Source: Coriobacteriia bacterium (lineage in GTDB: Bacteria; Actinomycetota; Coriobacteriia; Anaerosomatales; Anaerosomataceae). Taken from it: a DNA stretch of 17,131 bases. Made by a program: the position numbers and the translations under genes. The notes beneath the pieces are model-generated. The model had not been told where the DNA came from. It did no database searches and saw nothing but the letters and a program-made list of their open reading frames with translations. The stretch covers positions 1 to 17,131 of the forward strand of contig JAFGUS010000112.1 in assembly GCA_016938395.1 (NCBI GenBank). The letters are read 5' to 3'. Below are positions 1 through 7,574 of the stretch, piece after piece; within the stretch, counting starts at the first letter, position 1; the number at the start of each line of letters is the position of its first letter.

Positions 1-1
1 C

Positions 2-469
2 AACCGCATCTCCTCACTTGCGGGCAACACCTTCACACAGGCGATCGCCAACGTCCTCAATCTCACGTTCGACCAGGCCGAGGAACTGAAGGTGCAGGTG
101 GGCCTGCCGAACATCGAGACGGGAGCATCGGAAGAGATTCCCGGTGTTGACCCCCAGTACGTGCAGGTGGTCCACGAGTCGATCGAGCGCGAGGCGAACA
201 AGTTCATTGCCGAGGTGCGCCGCTCGCTCGACTACTACCTGACGCAGACATCGCAGGTGCGCACCATCAAGCGCATCCTGCTCGCCGGCAGTGGCGCACA
301 GCTGCGCAATCTCGATGTCTACCTCGAGAAAGGGCTGCAGGCGCAGGTGGTTCTCGGCGATCCGTTGGCGCACGTGCAGGTTGGCGGAGGAGCGCGGCAG
401 GCGGTCGATGACGACCGGACCGGCTGCGTCACCGCTGTTGGTCTGGCGCTCGGAGGGCTGCAGTCATGA
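2..469 (+). CDS. pilM: Type IV pilus assembly ATPase-like protein PilM, 3' end (partial)
   Basis: The frame is open from the left edge, so only the last 155 residues are present. They match the C-terminal half of PilM, the actin-fold cytoplasmic protein that binds the N-terminal tail of PilN and links the inner-membrane PilN/PilO platform to the pilus motor. Visible family features are the amphipathic stretch ending in DYYLTQ, the nucleotide-fold strand and glycine turn RILLAGSGAQL near 275-303, and the closing alanine/glycine-rich helix. The family is usually about 350 residues, so the N-terminal ATP-binding half lies outside the window. The stop codon overlaps the pilN start (ATGA), as expected for a pilMNO operon. 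Family assignment is firm; the adjacent pilN and pilO support it. Confidence 0.88.
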   Translation, partial: NRISSLAGNTFTQAIANVLNLTFDQAEELKVQVGLPNIETGASEEIPGVDPQYVQVVHESIEREANKFIAEVRRSLDYYLTQTSQVRTIKRILLAGSGAQLRNLDVYLEKGLQAQVVLGDPLAHVQVGGGARQAVDDDRTGCVTAVGLALGGLQS

Positions 470-1056
470 TGCGAATCAACCTGCTGCCGCCGGAGATACT
501 CGAACGCCGCAAGGCCGAGAAGCGCATCGGCTGGGTGGTTGTGGCCGCCATCGCCGTCGCGCTCGTGCTTGCGGGTGTCTGGGGCGTCGGCTTCATGAGC
601 GTGCAGGGCAAGCGCGACGAACTCGCCGCGATCCAGCAGCAAGTCCAGACCACCCAGGCGCAGGCGAATCAGCTCGCGATCTTCGAAGAGCGCGCGGTGG
701 AGCTCGAGGGGCGCCGCGGGATCGTGACGCTGGCCCTTGGCGATAAGATCAACTGGGCGAAGCTGCTTGACGAGCTCTCCCTCGTGCTGCCATCGGACGT
801 CTGGGTCAGCCGCATGGCGTTTGACCAGATCACGGGGCTCCAAATCCAGGGCTACGCGGTCGATGCGCCCACCGACACGCCCGACGCGGGGCATAAATCC
901 ATCGCCAAGACGCTCGTGCGCCTCGCCGATCTTGAGCAGCTCTACAACGTCTGGCTGACCAACTCGGTCAAGGAGCTCTACGAGGAGCAGGACGCCATCC
1001 AGTTCACCATCACGACGGGAGTCGTCGTCCCGGCTGTCGAGGGTGAGACGCCATGA
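466..1056 (+). CDS. pilN: Type IV pilus inner-membrane platform protein PilN
   Basis: This 196-residue protein is of normal family length. It begins with the conserved cytoplasmic motif INLLPPE (residues 4-10), the PilM-docking peptide of PilN. A single membrane span follows at about residues 22-44, then a short coiled coil rich in Q and E (about 47-82), then a ferredoxin-like periplasmic domain. PilN pairs with PilO in the alignment subcomplex of the pilus machine. GGAGGG at 452-457 is well spaced for the ATG at 466; the second ATG at 469 is an equally possible start. The stop overlaps the ATG of a 27-codon mini-ORF, not of pilO itself, which is unusual (see findings). Family assignment rests on topology, the INLLP motif and position between pilM and pilO. 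Confidence 0.88.
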   Translation: MMRINLLPPEILERRKAEKRIGWVVVAAIAVALVLAGVWGVGFMSVQGKRDELAAIQQQVQTTQAQANQLAIFEERAVELEGRRGIVTLALGDKINWAKLLDELSLVLPSDVWVSRMAFDQITGLQIQGYAVDAPTDTPDAGHKSIAKTLVRLADLEQLYNVWLTNSVKELYEEQDAIQFTITTGVVVPAVEGETP

Positions 1057-1136
1057 TGGCGCTCACGACGATGAACCATCCGCGGAGGGCGAGCCTGCCC
1101 CGCCGAGTACGCATGCCCCGCAGCGGAGGGTGCTAA
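1053..1136 (+). CDS. 27-codon mini-ORF between pilN and pilO (possible translational coupler)
   Basis: A short frame starts at an ATG overlapping the pilN stop (ATGA) and ends in TAA two bases before the pilO ATG. The predicted peptide has 27 residues, contains six arginines and no acidic residue, and ends in GGC. I recognise no family. Its exact fit between two translation signals suggests that ribosomes leaving pilN read through it and are delivered to pilO, so it may act as a coupling leader instead of making a useful protein. An alternative is that it is only spacer DNA in an open frame by chance, which is easy at this length. Whether it is expressed cannot be told from sequence. Confidence 0.35.
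   Translation: MMALTTMNHPRRASLPRRVRMPRSGGC
1124..1130 (+). promoter_or_regulatory. Shine-Dalgarno sequence deciding the pilO start
   Basis: CGGAGGG lies about 8-9 bases before the ATG at 1139. It favours that start over an in-frame upstream GTG at 1043, which would sit inside pilN and add 32 hydrophilic, low-complexity residues ahead of the membrane span. Confidence 0.6.
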
Positions 1137-1138
1137 CC

Positions 1139-1786
1139 ATGGGCCGACTGTCAGCCGCCGCCAAACTCGTCATCGCTATCGCGGTGATAGGAGTGCTGGC
1201 CATCGCGTTCATCTTCCTGGCGATCCTGCCGATGTTCCAGGAGGCGAGCGACCTGGACCTGCAGATCGAGGACGAGAAGGTCAAACTGACCACCGCCGAG
1301 GCGCTTCTGGCACGTCGGCAGAGTGCGAAAGCGCAGTCCGCGACCAACGAGGTCGAGTTGATGCAGATCGCCAACCGCGTGCCTGACTCGCCACAGCTGC
1401 CCTCGGTGATCATCGAGCTGCAGGACGTCGCCAACTACGCCGGTCTCGAGTTCGTCCAGATCCAGGTGGGGGACCTCGTACCGGGCAAGGAGCCCGAGGG
1501 CGGGGGCGAGCCGCAGTACAGCGCCGTGCCGGTCACGGTCCTGCTCGACGGCGACTGGGTGGACGTCACCGAGTACTTCCATCGTCTCGACACGCTCGAC
1601 CGTGGCATCCGCGTGACGTCATCCACGTTCACCTACGTGCCCGAGACAGAGGACGTCCCGGCGTACGTGCAGGCGAACATCGTGCTCGAGGTCTACGTCA
1701 TGGCTGCGGCTGAGAGCATGCCCGCAGCAACGCCCGAAGCCGATGCGGAAGAGGCCCCACCGGCCGACGCCGCGCCGTCGCAGTAG
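1139..1786 (+). CDS. pilO: Type IV pilus inner-membrane platform protein PilO
   Basis: With the start at 1139 the product has 215 residues. It has a short cytoplasmic N-terminus, one membrane span at about residues 8-30, a coiled-coil stretch at about 35-70 rich in E, K, Q and A, and then the alternating beta/alpha pattern of a ferredoxin-like periplasmic domain. This is the architecture of PilO, which heterodimerises with PilN to form the alignment subcomplex joining the cytoplasmic motor to the outer parts of the pilus machine. The last 25 or so residues form an Ala/Pro/Glu-rich tail, probably disordered. The gene follows pilN and a mini-ORF and precedes a PilP-like gene by 16 bases. PilO sequences are very divergent, so the call rests on topology and gene order as much as on residues. 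Confidence 0.82.
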   Translation: MGRLSAAAKLVIAIAVIGVLAIAFIFLAILPMFQEASDLDLQIEDEKVKLTTAEALLARRQSAKAQSATNEVELMQIANRVPDSPQLPSVIIELQDVANYAGLEFVQIQVGDLVPGKEPEGGGEPQYSAVPVTVLLDGDWVDVTEYFHRLDTLDRGIRVTSSTFTYVPETEDVPAYVQANIVLEVYVMAAAESMPAATPEADAEEAPPADAAPSQ

Positions 1787-1802
1787 GAGGAGGTGACCGA
1801 CC

Positions 1803-2417
1803 GTGTCAGATGAGCAGAGCAGCACGACTCCCGTCGAGGTCGCCGCACCGGTAGAGGCTCCGCAGGCCAAGTCGGGCTTCCTTTCAACGGCTACCGGCAG
1901 GATCGTTGCGATCGTGGTGGGCCTGGGTGTGCTCGGCGTCCTCGCGGGCATCGTTGTCGCTATCGTGCTGTTCGTGTTCGCCTCGGACGTGGTTGACGAG
2001 ATCGAGGTCCGGGTCCCCGAGGGGACAGAGGTCGCCTCGGAGGGCGAGGAGGGTGAGTCCGATGGAATCACGGCCTCCGCTGCGGCTCGCCCGGTTGCGA
2101 ACTCCGAGGTGTTTACGTTCCGCGACATCTTCGACCCGCTCTTGAAGCCGCTTCCCGAGCCATCGGCGCCCACGACCACAACGCCTGATGACGTGACGCC
2201 CACGACCGACGGTACCCTCTACCTCAATGACATCATCACCGAGGACGGCGTCCTCAAGGCAGTGCTGCTGCTGGACGGGAACACCTATACGCTTGCTGTG
2301 GGTGAGTCGATCCCCGGCACACCGTGGCAGGTGCTGCGTCTCACGAGCACCCAGGCGACCATGCTCTACGGCGACGTGCCCGTTACGCTGTCGATCGGTC
2401 AGGGCATCCTGAAGTAG
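1803..2417 (+). CDS. PilP/GspC-like membrane-anchored pilus assembly protein (putative)
   Basis: This 204-residue protein starts at a GTG preceded by a very strong Shine-Dalgarno (GGAGGAGGTGA, 1786-1796). A cytoplasmic tail of about 33 residues leads to one membrane span at about 34-60, an acidic linker (about 65-88), the motif FRDIFDPL (106-113), a Thr/Pro-rich linker, and a compact C-terminal domain (about 138-204) with the beta-strand pattern of the PilP/GspC homology region. In PilP and GspC the RDPF-type motif precedes that domain, so I infer the equivalent role of bridging the PilN/PilO platform to outer parts of the machine. Proteobacterial PilP is a lipoprotein; here the anchor is a membrane helix, with no lipobox. 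It is last in the pil operon, before a terminator. The function is inferred from fold-level resemblance and position. Confidence 0.6.
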   Translation: MSDEQSSTTPVEVAAPVEAPQAKSGFLSTATGRIVAIVVGLGVLGVLAGIVVAIVLFVFASDVVDEIEVRVPEGTEVASEGEEGESDGITASAAARPVANSEVFTFRDIFDPLLKPLPEPSAPTTTTPDDVTPTTDGTLYLNDIITEDGVLKAVLLLDGNTYTLAVGESIPGTPWQVLRLTSTQATMLYGDVPVTLSIGQGILK

Positions 2418-2438
2418 CGCCGTCACACATCGAAATGT

Positions 2439-2466
2439 CAGCGGGCGCCCGATGGGGCGCCCGCTG
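2439..2466 (+). terminator. Hairpin terminator closing the pil operon
   Basis: A perfect 12-bp inverted repeat (2439-2450 with 2455-2466) encloses a GATG loop, starting 21 bases after the stop of the PilP-like gene. It is followed by GCGTTGTGTG, not a clean U-tract, so it is a strong G+C hairpin of the kind common in high-GC bacteria. A flanking CACAC/GTGTG pair could extend the stem across an internal loop. Confidence 0.65.
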
Positions 2467-2537
2467 CGTTGTGTGGGCGGTTCACCGCAAGCGCGGTCTT
2501 CTGCGCAGTCGCCGTGTGTCTGAGGAGCGCCGTGCGC

Positions 2538-2543
2538 TAGAAT
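2538..2543 (+). promoter_or_regulatory. Candidate -10 element (TAGAAT) upstream of aroC
   Basis: TAGAAT lies 58 bases before the aroC start and after the pil terminator, where a promoter for the aro operon is expected. I see no good -35 hexamer at 16-18 bases. AT-rich hexamers are rare in this DNA, which gives it some weight. The rest of 2467-2600 holds nothing else I recognise. Confidence 0.35.
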
Positions 2544-2600
2544 CGACGAGTGGGGTCCGGGCAGCGCCCTGATTCCCGTTGGGCGAGGACGGAGGGCGTC

Positions 2601-3749
2601 GTGCGCTACACCACCGCGGGCGAGTCACACGGGCAGGCGCTGGTCACGATCGTGACCGAGGTGCCTGCAGGGCTGCGCCTCGACCGTGAGGCGATGGCGG
2701 CTGACCTTGCGCGCCGACAGCGTGGTTACGGCCGCGGCGGCCGGATGGCGATCGAGTCGGACTCGGCGACCGTGCTCTCAGGATTGCGGGGCGGGACCAC
2801 GATCGGCAGCCCGATTGCCCTCCTGATCGAAAACCGCGATGCCGCTCACTGGACCGGCATCATGGACCCCTGGGAGCTGGCAGCGGACGTGGTCGCTGTG
2901 ACCGCACCCCGCCCTGGCCACGCCGATCTTCCCGGCGTGCAGCGCACGGGCGCTACCGATGTGCGGGATGTCCTCGAGCGCGCGAGCGCGCGGGAGACAG
3001 CGGCCCGGGTCGCGGCGGGTGCGGTCGCGAGAGCGCTCCTGGCCGAGTTCGGCGTGAGTGTGCGTTCGTGGGTGGAGCGCATCGGCGGCGCGGCGTGCGG
3101 ACCGCTGGGGGCGGAGGCAGTGGATGCCGCTGCGGTAGAGGCGAGCGACGTCCGATGTCCCGACGCGTCGGCAGCAACCGCGATGCGAACGGCGATCGAC
3201 GAGGCGCGCACGGCGGGTGAGAGTCTCGGCGGGGTGTTCACCGTGTGCGCCGAGGGAGTCGTTCCCGGGCTCGGCGGTTACGCGGAGGCCGGCGCGCGGC
3301 TGGACGCCCAGCTCGCCTCGGCCCTCATGTCGATCCCGGCGATCAAGGGAGTGGAAGTCGGCGACGGCTTCGCCGCCGCGGAGAGGCCCGGCTCGCTCGT
3401 CCACGACGAGATCGTCCGCGGTGAGGACGGGATGCTGAGGCGGGCCACGAACCGTGCTGGCGGCCTCGAAGGCGGCATGACCAACGGGGAGCCTGTGCTT
3501 CTGCGCGCGGCGATGAAGCCGATACCGACACTGATGCGCCCGCTCAGGACGATCGACCTCGCCACGGGCGAGGTGGCAGATGCGGCCCGCGAGCGCTCGG
3601 ATGTGTGTGCGGTGCCCGCGGCGGCGGTCGTGGCTGAGGCCGAGGTCGCCCTCGTACTCGCCAACGCCTATCAGGATCTCCTGGGCCGGGGCTGCCTCGA
3701 GGACATGGTGCGCGCGCTCAAGGGTTACCGCGCGAGGATCGCCCGGTGA
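2601..3749 (+). CDS. aroC: Chorismate synthase
   Basis: AroC converts 5-enolpyruvylshikimate-3-phosphate to chorismate, the last step of the shikimate pathway, using reduced FMN as cofactor. The 382-residue product is of normal length. Signatures are GESHG (residues 7-11, H10), RPGHADLPG (H107), RASARET (127-133) and the NRAGGLEGGMTNGEP block ending near residue 298. The last is the actinobacterial/Firmicutes form of the active-site loop. The start is the GTG at 2601, which gives the canonical MRYTTAGESHG opening. GGAGG at 2591-2595 is correctly spaced, and the in-frame GTG at 2550 would add 17 unsupported residues. The gene opens an aro operon after the pil terminator, and its stop overlaps the next start (GTGA). 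Confidence 0.96.
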   Translation: MRYTTAGESHGQALVTIVTEVPAGLRLDREAMAADLARRQRGYGRGGRMAIESDSATVLSGLRGGTTIGSPIALLIENRDAAHWTGIMDPWELAADVVAVTAPRPGHADLPGVQRTGATDVRDVLERASARETAARVAAGAVARALLAEFGVSVRSWVERIGGAACGPLGAEAVDAAAVEASDVRCPDASAATAMRTAIDEARTAGESLGGVFTVCAEGVVPGLGGYAEAGARLDAQLASALMSIPAIKGVEVGDGFAAAERPGSLVHDEIVRGEDGMLRRATNRAGGLEGGMTNGEPVLLRAAMKPIPTLMRPLRTIDLATGEVADAARERSDVCAVPAAAVVAEAEVALVLANAYQDLLGRGCLEDMVRALKGYRARIAR

Positions 3750-5386
3750 ACCACATCGTCATCACGGGATTCATGGGCGCTGGCAAGACCACCGTCGGCC
3801 GTCTGGTGGCCGCCCGCCTCGGCAGGGAGTTCATCGACCTCGACGCCGAGATCGAGCGCCGGGAGGGCCTGAGCGTGACCGCGCTCTTTCGCGAGTGTGG
3901 CGAGGCAGGGTTCCGGGATGCGGAGCATGCGGCCCTGGCCCTGCTTGCGGGGGCGGAGCCTGCGGTCATCGCCACAGGAGGCGGCGCGGTTCTGCGCGAA
4001 GACAACCAGCGCCTGCTTCGCGAGATCGGGACCGTGGTCTACCTCGCGGTGACCCCCGAGGAGGCGATGGGGCGTCTCGGCGGGGCCGGCGACCGGCCCC
4101 TTCTGGCCGGGGGTGGCCTGGCGGCGGCACGTTCGATCCTCGATGCCCGGCTCTCTCTGTACGCTGCCACTGCGGACCGTGTCGTGGACACGGTCGGTCT
4201 GACCGCCGATGAGGTGGCCGATGCCGTGGTCGCTGCCGTCGCCGGGCCGGTCGCGGCGCAGGCCGAGCGTGTAACGGTCGGCGCTGGGCCCGGCCAGTAT
4301 GAGGTCCTCATCGGGAGCGGTTTACTCGGCGATCTCTCCTCCTACGTCACGGCAGCGACCGGTGCCCGCGCTGTCGCCGTGGTGAGCGATGACTCCGTGT
4401 GGAGACTCGCAGGTGACCTCGTGAAGGCAGCACTCGAGAGCGGCGGCATCGCGGCCTCGGAGCACGTGGTCCCGGATGGCGAGCCCTCGAAGTCGTGGGC
4501 ACAAGCAGGCGTGCTGCTTGAGCGGTTCGCCGCGTCAGGGCTCGATCGGTCCTCGGCTGTCGTGGCCCTCGGCGGGGGGGTGGTCGGCGACCTCGCGGGC
4601 TTCTGCGCCTCGGTCTACATGCGCGGCATCCCGGTGGTGCACGTGCCCACGACGCTGCTCGCCCAGGTGGACAGTTCTATCGGCGGCAAGACCGCGGTCG
4701 ATCTCGTGGCGGGAAAGAACCTCGCCGGCTCGTTCTGGCCGCCAGCGCTCGTGGTGGCCGACATCGACCTCCTGAACACCCTGCCCGACGCCGAGTGGAT
4801 CAACGGTCTCGTCGAGGCCGCCAAAGCGGCGGTGCTCGAGGGTGGGGAGGCGCTCGGCCGCTTCGAGGCGCGTCTCGGCGACCTGTCGGACCGCGATGCC
4901 CGGGCGGTGCTCGGCCTCGTCAGCGATGCCGTCGCTTTTAAGGCCGGAGTCGTCTCGGCCGACCTGCGAGAGGCTGACCTGCGAGAGTGTCTGAACTTCG
5001 GCCACACGCTCGGGCACGCGCTCGAGCTGCTCGGGGGGTATGGGAGCCTGCCGCACGGGCTGGCGGTCGCCGAGGGCATGCGGTTCGCGTGCGCACTCGG
5101 CGAGCGTCTGGGCGTGACCGAGGCCGGCGTGGCCGGGCGCGTGAGCGCGCTGCTCGACGCGATCGGTGCGGGCGCTCGTGCCTGGCACGCCGCCACGCCG
5201 GACGTGCGCGCTTCGTTCACCCCGGAGGCGCTCCTCGGTGCCATGCGCTCGGACAAGAAGTCCCGCGGCGGGGTCGTGCGCTTCGTGCTCCTGGAGCGCC
5301 CGGGCGCGTGGCGGGCGCTGCCGGTTGACGACACTGTGCTGCTCGACGAACTCGAGCGCTGGCGGGTAGCGGGGGAGGAGCCCTGA
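3746..5386 (+). CDS. aroKB: Bifunctional shikimate kinase / 3-dehydroquinate synthase (AroK-AroB fusion)
   Basis: One 546-residue frame holds two shikimate-pathway enzymes. Residues 1 to about 165 are shikimate kinase (step 5): Walker [10 protein letters not shown] (8-16), DLD (31-33), FRDAE with R57, GGG (78-80), lid RPLL (117-120), and R135 and Y139 near the end. Residues from about 172 to 546 are dehydroquinate synthase (step 2): NAD-binding GGGVVGD (276-282) and the metal ligands E357, H420 or H424 in FGHTLGH, and H437. The usual HGEAVA motif reads HGLAVA, with the metal-binding histidine kept. No stop or restart signal lies between the halves, and both look intact. The fusion sits between aroC and aroQ, overlapping the aroC stop by four bases, so four pathway activities come from three adjacent genes. 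Confidence 0.95.
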   Translation: MNHIVITGFMGAGKTTVGRLVAARLGREFIDLDAEIERREGLSVTALFRECGEAGFRDAEHAALALLAGAEPAVIATGGGAVLREDNQRLLREIGTVVYLAVTPEEAMGRLGGAGDRPLLAGGGLAAARSILDARLSLYAATADRVVDTVGLTADEVADAVVAAVAGPVAAQAERVTVGAGPGQYEVLIGSGLLGDLSSYVTAATGARAVAVVSDDSVWRLAGDLVKAALESGGIAASEHVVPDGEPSKSWAQAGVLLERFAASGLDRSSAVVALGGGVVGDLAGFCASVYMRGIPVVHVPTTLLAQVDSSIGGKTAVDLVAGKNLAGSFWPPALVVADIDLLNTLPDAEWINGLVEAAKAAVLEGGEALGRFEARLGDLSDRDARAVLGLVSDAVAFKAGVVSADLREADLRECLNFGHTLGHALELLGGYGSLPHGLAVAEGMRFACALGERLGVTEAGVAGRVSALLDAIGAGARAWHAATPDVRASFTPEALLGAMRSDKKSRGGVVRFVLLERPGAWRALPVDDTVLLDELERWRVAGEEP

Positions 5387-5387
5387 G

Positions 5388-5837
5388 ATGCTGCGGGTAC
5401 TCGTCATGAACGGTCCGAACCTCAACCTGCTCGGTGTGCGAGAGCCCGAGGTCTACGGCCGGCGGACGCTCGGAGAGATCGAGGCGATGGTGGCCGAGCG
5501 CGCCGCGGAGCTGGGTGCGGATGTGAGCTTCTTCCAATCCAACCATGAGGGGGCGCTCATCGATCGGCTGCACGAGGCGATGGGAAGCGTGGACGGCGTC
5601 GTGTTCAACCCGGGTGCGTACACGCACTACTCGTACGCACTCAGGGACGCGATAGCGGCGTGCGGTCTGCCCGTTGTCGAGGTCCACCTGAGCGACATCG
5701 CCGCGCGCGAGGACTTCCGTGCCGTGAGCGTCACCGCGCCGGTCTGCATCGCACAGATAAGCGGAATGGGCGCGGACTCGTACACGAGCGGGCTCGAGAC
5801 CCTGCTCGCCCATCTACGCAAGGAGGATGACCGATGA
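5388..5837 (+). CDS. aroQ: Type II 3-dehydroquinate dehydratase
   Basis: This enzyme removes water from 3-dehydroquinate to give 3-dehydroshikimate (step 3 of the shikimate pathway) and forms a dodecamer in characterised members. The 149-residue length is typical. Diagnostic motifs are NGPNLNLLG (8-16), the catalytic Tyr Y23 on the flexible lid with R18 nearby, FFQSNHEG (48-55), NPGAYTHYS (74-82) and EVHLSD (98-103) with catalytic H100. The more usual EVHLSN reads EVHLSD here, a mild variation. The ATG follows the aroKB stop by one base, and GGGGGAGGAG at 5371-5380 is the Shine-Dalgarno. It overlaps the following peptidase gene by ATGA. Confidence 0.96.
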   Translation: MLRVLVMNGPNLNLLGVREPEVYGRRTLGEIEAMVAERAAELGADVSFFQSNHEGALIDRLHEAMGSVDGVVFNPGAYTHYSYALRDAIAACGLPVVEVHLSDIAAREDFRAVSVTAPVCIAQISGMGADSYTSGLETLLAHLRKEDDR

Positions 5838-6922
5838 ACGCTGAGGCGCGACTTGCCGCGCTGCGTCACAAGCTCACAACGGAGGCGGCCCCCGCCATTA
5901 TCGTGACGGTGACGTCCAACGTGCGCTACCTCACCGGGTTCGAGGGCGTGATCGACAACGGCATCAACGCTGCGTGCCTCGTGACCGCGGACTTCGCGCG
6001 CTTCTACACGGACCACCGGTACGCTGAGGCGGCGTTCGCGGCGGCCGAGGGCACCCCCTGGGAGGTACGCCTGCAGCGGGAGAACCTCTACGTGGAGCTC
6101 TGCGACGAGCTCCTTGCCGAGGGCATCACCGCCCTCATGCTCGAGTCCGCCGTGCCCTACGGTCGGTTCACGTTCATCTCCGAGCAGTTCCGGGGTGCCG
6201 TGCGTGTGGTCGACCAGTACGTGGAGAGCCTGCGGCAGGTGAAAGAGCCGGCGGAGATCGAGCGCATCGCCGAGGCAGCAGCTATCGCCGACCGGGCGTT
6301 CGACGGCATCTGCGGGTTCATGAAGCCCGGTATGACCGAGGCCGAGGTCGCGCTCGAGCTCGAGTTCCTCATGCGTCGGGACGGCTCCGAGGGCGTCGCG
6401 TTCGACCTTATCGTGGCGGGCGGACCCAACGGCGCGAGGCCGCATGCGATCCCCGGCGAGCGCAGGCTCGAGCGCGGCGACCTGGTCGTCCTCGACTTCG
6501 GTGCGCGCTTCGGCGGGTACTGCTCGGATATGACCCGTACCGTCGGTATCGGTGAGGTGGACGACGAGTTGCGTCGTCTGTACGCGGCGGTGGTCGAATC
6601 CAACGAGGCCGGTCTTGCGGCGGTGCGCGCAGGCATGCCGTGCGCGGAGGTGGACGCAGCGGCGAGAACGGTTCTCGAGGAGGCCGGCCTCGGCGAGTAC
6701 TTCACCCACGGACTGGGTCACGGCGTGGGACTCGACGTGCACGAGATGCCGACCGTCGGGCGTAGGAGCACCGAGTCGCTGCATTCGGGCGCCGTGGTGA
6801 CCGTGGAGCCCGGTGTCTACGTGCGGGATCGGGCGGGTGTTAGAATCGAAGACCTGGTGGTGGTCGAGGACGGCGGGTATCGTCGCCTCACCAACGCCCC
6901 GAAGGAACTCATCATCATCTAG
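5834..6922 (+). CDS. pepP: Xaa-Pro aminopeptidase / M24-family metallopeptidase
   Basis: A 362-residue protein with an N-terminal creatinase-like domain (about 1-130) and a C-terminal pita-bread M24 domain (about 135-355). All five metal ligands of the family are visible: D221 and D232 in the DFG...YCSDMTRT block, H296 in HGLGHGVG, E325 in VEPGVY and E339 in RIEDLV. Members are cytoplasmic, use two Mn or Co ions, and cleave N-terminal residues before proline or Xaa-Pro dipeptides; I cannot tell the two activities apart here (pepP versus pepQ). The ATG at 5834 overlaps the aroQ stop, and AGGAGG at 5821-5826 precedes it. An aroQ-peptidase-efp order is also known from Firmicutes. A candidate promoter for efp lies inside its 3' end. 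Confidence 0.92.
   Translation: MNAEARLAALRHKLTTEAAPAIIVTVTSNVRYLTGFEGVIDNGINAACLVTADFARFYTDHRYAEAAFAAAEGTPWEVRLQRENLYVELCDELLAEGITALMLESAVPYGRFTFISEQFRGAVRVVDQYVESLRQVKEPAEIERIAEAAAIADRAFDGICGFMKPGMTEAEVALELEFLMRRDGSEGVAFDLIVAGGPNGARPHAIPGERRLERGDLVVLDFGARFGGYCSDMTRTVGIGEVDDELRRLYAAVVESNEAGLAAVRAGMPCAEVDAAARTVLEEAGLGEYFTHGLGHGVGLDVHEMPTVGRRSTESLHSGAVVTVEPGVYVRDRAGVRIEDLVVVEDGGYRRLTNAPKELIII
6838..6846 (+). promoter_or_regulatory. Candidate extended -10 promoter inside pepP, driving efp
   Basis: TGTTAGAAT reads as an extended -10 (TG, one base, TAGAAT), placing a start of transcription near 6853, about 80 bases before efp. It forces the AGA arginine codon, uncommon in these genes. No clear -35 is seen, which extended -10 promoters tolerate. 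Confidence 0.3.
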
Positions 6923-6934
6923 GAAGGTTCTGCT

Positions 6935-7495
6935 ATGGCCGTCTCCACCAATCAGTTCAAGACCGGTATGTGCATCATGTACAACGACAAGATGTGGATC
7001 ATTGTCGACTTCCAGCACGTGAAGCCTGGCAAGGGCGGCGCCTTCGTGCGCACGAAGCTCAAGGAGCTCAAGACCGGGCGAGTGGTCGACATCACGTTCC
7101 GTGCCGGCGAGAAGGTCGACGACGTGCGCGTGGAGACCAAGCGCCTGCAGTACCTCTACAACGACGGCGCCTCGTTCCACTTCATGGACACCGGGAGCTA
7201 CGAGCAGTTCGAGGTCGGTGCCGATTTCGTGGGCGACGGAGCCAAGTGGCTCAAGGAGAACGACGAGGTGCAGGTCGTCTACGCCGGTGGCGAGATGATC
7301 GGTGTCGAACCACCGATGTTCGTCGAGCTTGAGGTGACCGAGACCGATCCCGGCTTCAAGGGCGACACGGTGCAGGGAGGCACGAAGCCGGCCACGCTTG
7401 AGACCGGCGCGGTGGTTCAGGTGCCGATGTTCGTCGAGACGGGTGACACGCTCAAGATCGACACGCGCGACGGGTCGTATATCACCCGCGTCTAG
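6935..7495 (+). CDS. efp: Translation elongation factor P
   Basis: EF-P binds between the P and E sites of ribosomes stalled at proline runs and restores peptide-bond formation. The 186-residue length and three beta-barrel domains (about 1-65, 66-127, 128-186) are standard. The domain I loop that reaches the peptidyl-transferase centre reads PGKGGA (31-36), with K33 at the tip, the position that carries lysyl or other modifications in several phyla. No EpmA/EpmB or rhamnosyltransferase gene is in the window. The C-terminal domain carries the family's usual GDTLKIDTRDGSY stretch. AGGAAGG (6921-6927) sits seven bases before the ATG, 12 bases after the peptidase stop. It may be read from the aro operon, from an internal promoter, or both. 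Confidence 0.97.
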   Translation: MAVSTNQFKTGMCIMYNDKMWIIVDFQHVKPGKGGAFVRTKLKELKTGRVVDITFRAGEKVDDVRVETKRLQYLYNDGASFHFMDTGSYEQFEVGADFVGDGAKWLKENDEVQVVYAGGEMIGVEPPMFVELEVTETDPGFKGDTVQGGTKPATLETGAVVQVPMFVETGDTLKIDTRDGSYITRV

Positions 7496-7502
7496 CCTCC
7501 GC

Positions 7503-7508
7503 TATACT
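7503..7508 (+). promoter_or_regulatory. Candidate -10 element (TATACT) upstream of the carboxyltransferase-AccB gene
   Basis: TATACT lies seven bases after the efp stop in the only gap between efp and the next gene. A transcript from it would begin near 7515 and carry a leader of about 60 bases. The -35 region is not recognisable. The same CTATACTG octamer recurs at 10772-10779. Confidence 0.4.
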
Positions 7509-7531
7509 GTTGCGACCGCCTCCACGGGCGC

Positions 7532-7548
7532 GCCCTCCGCCAGAGGGC
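7532..7548 (+). other. Short hairpin in the efp-carboxyltransferase gap
   Basis: GCCCTC and GAGGGC can pair around a CGCCA loop. They overlap a perfect 10-base palindrome, GGGCGCGCCC (7526-7535), so two mutually exclusive folds are possible. CCTTTGT follows shortly. It could be a weak terminator for efp or a leader structure for the next gene; the stem is too short to decide. Confidence 0.25.
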
Positions 7549-7574
7549 CTACACCTTTGTGCAAGGACGGTGCG

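Noticed and set aside
1043..1138. Longer PilO starting at GTG 1043
   Set aside because: The extra 32 residues are hydrophilic and overlap pilN; ATG 1139 has a better-placed GGAGG and puts the membrane span near the N-terminus as in other PilO proteins.
2324..2572. 82-codon plus-strand frame crossing the pil terminator
   Set aside because: It starts inside the PilP-like gene, reads through the 12-bp hairpin and ends before aroC; no Shine-Dalgarno or motif.
3580..4212. 210-codon plus-strand frame across the aroC-aroKB junction
   Set aside because: It is an alternate frame of two certain genes, very rich in R, G and P, a typical +1 shadow.
4574..4580. Seven-G run inside aroKB as a possible frameshift site
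   Set aside because: The frame stays correct on both sides (the GGGVVGD motif is intact and the domain continues), so there is no sign of programmed slippage or sequencing error.
5627..7180. 517-codon open frame on the minus strand
   Set aside because: It spans parts of aroQ, the peptidase gene and efp on the opposite strand, has no motif, and crosses three firm genes.
7398..7574. Upstream extension of the carboxyltransferase reading frame into efp
   Set aside because: It would overlap the 3' part of efp and add an Arg/Ser-rich, non-homologous leader. ATG 7575 has a Shine-Dalgarno and the family's normal N-terminus.
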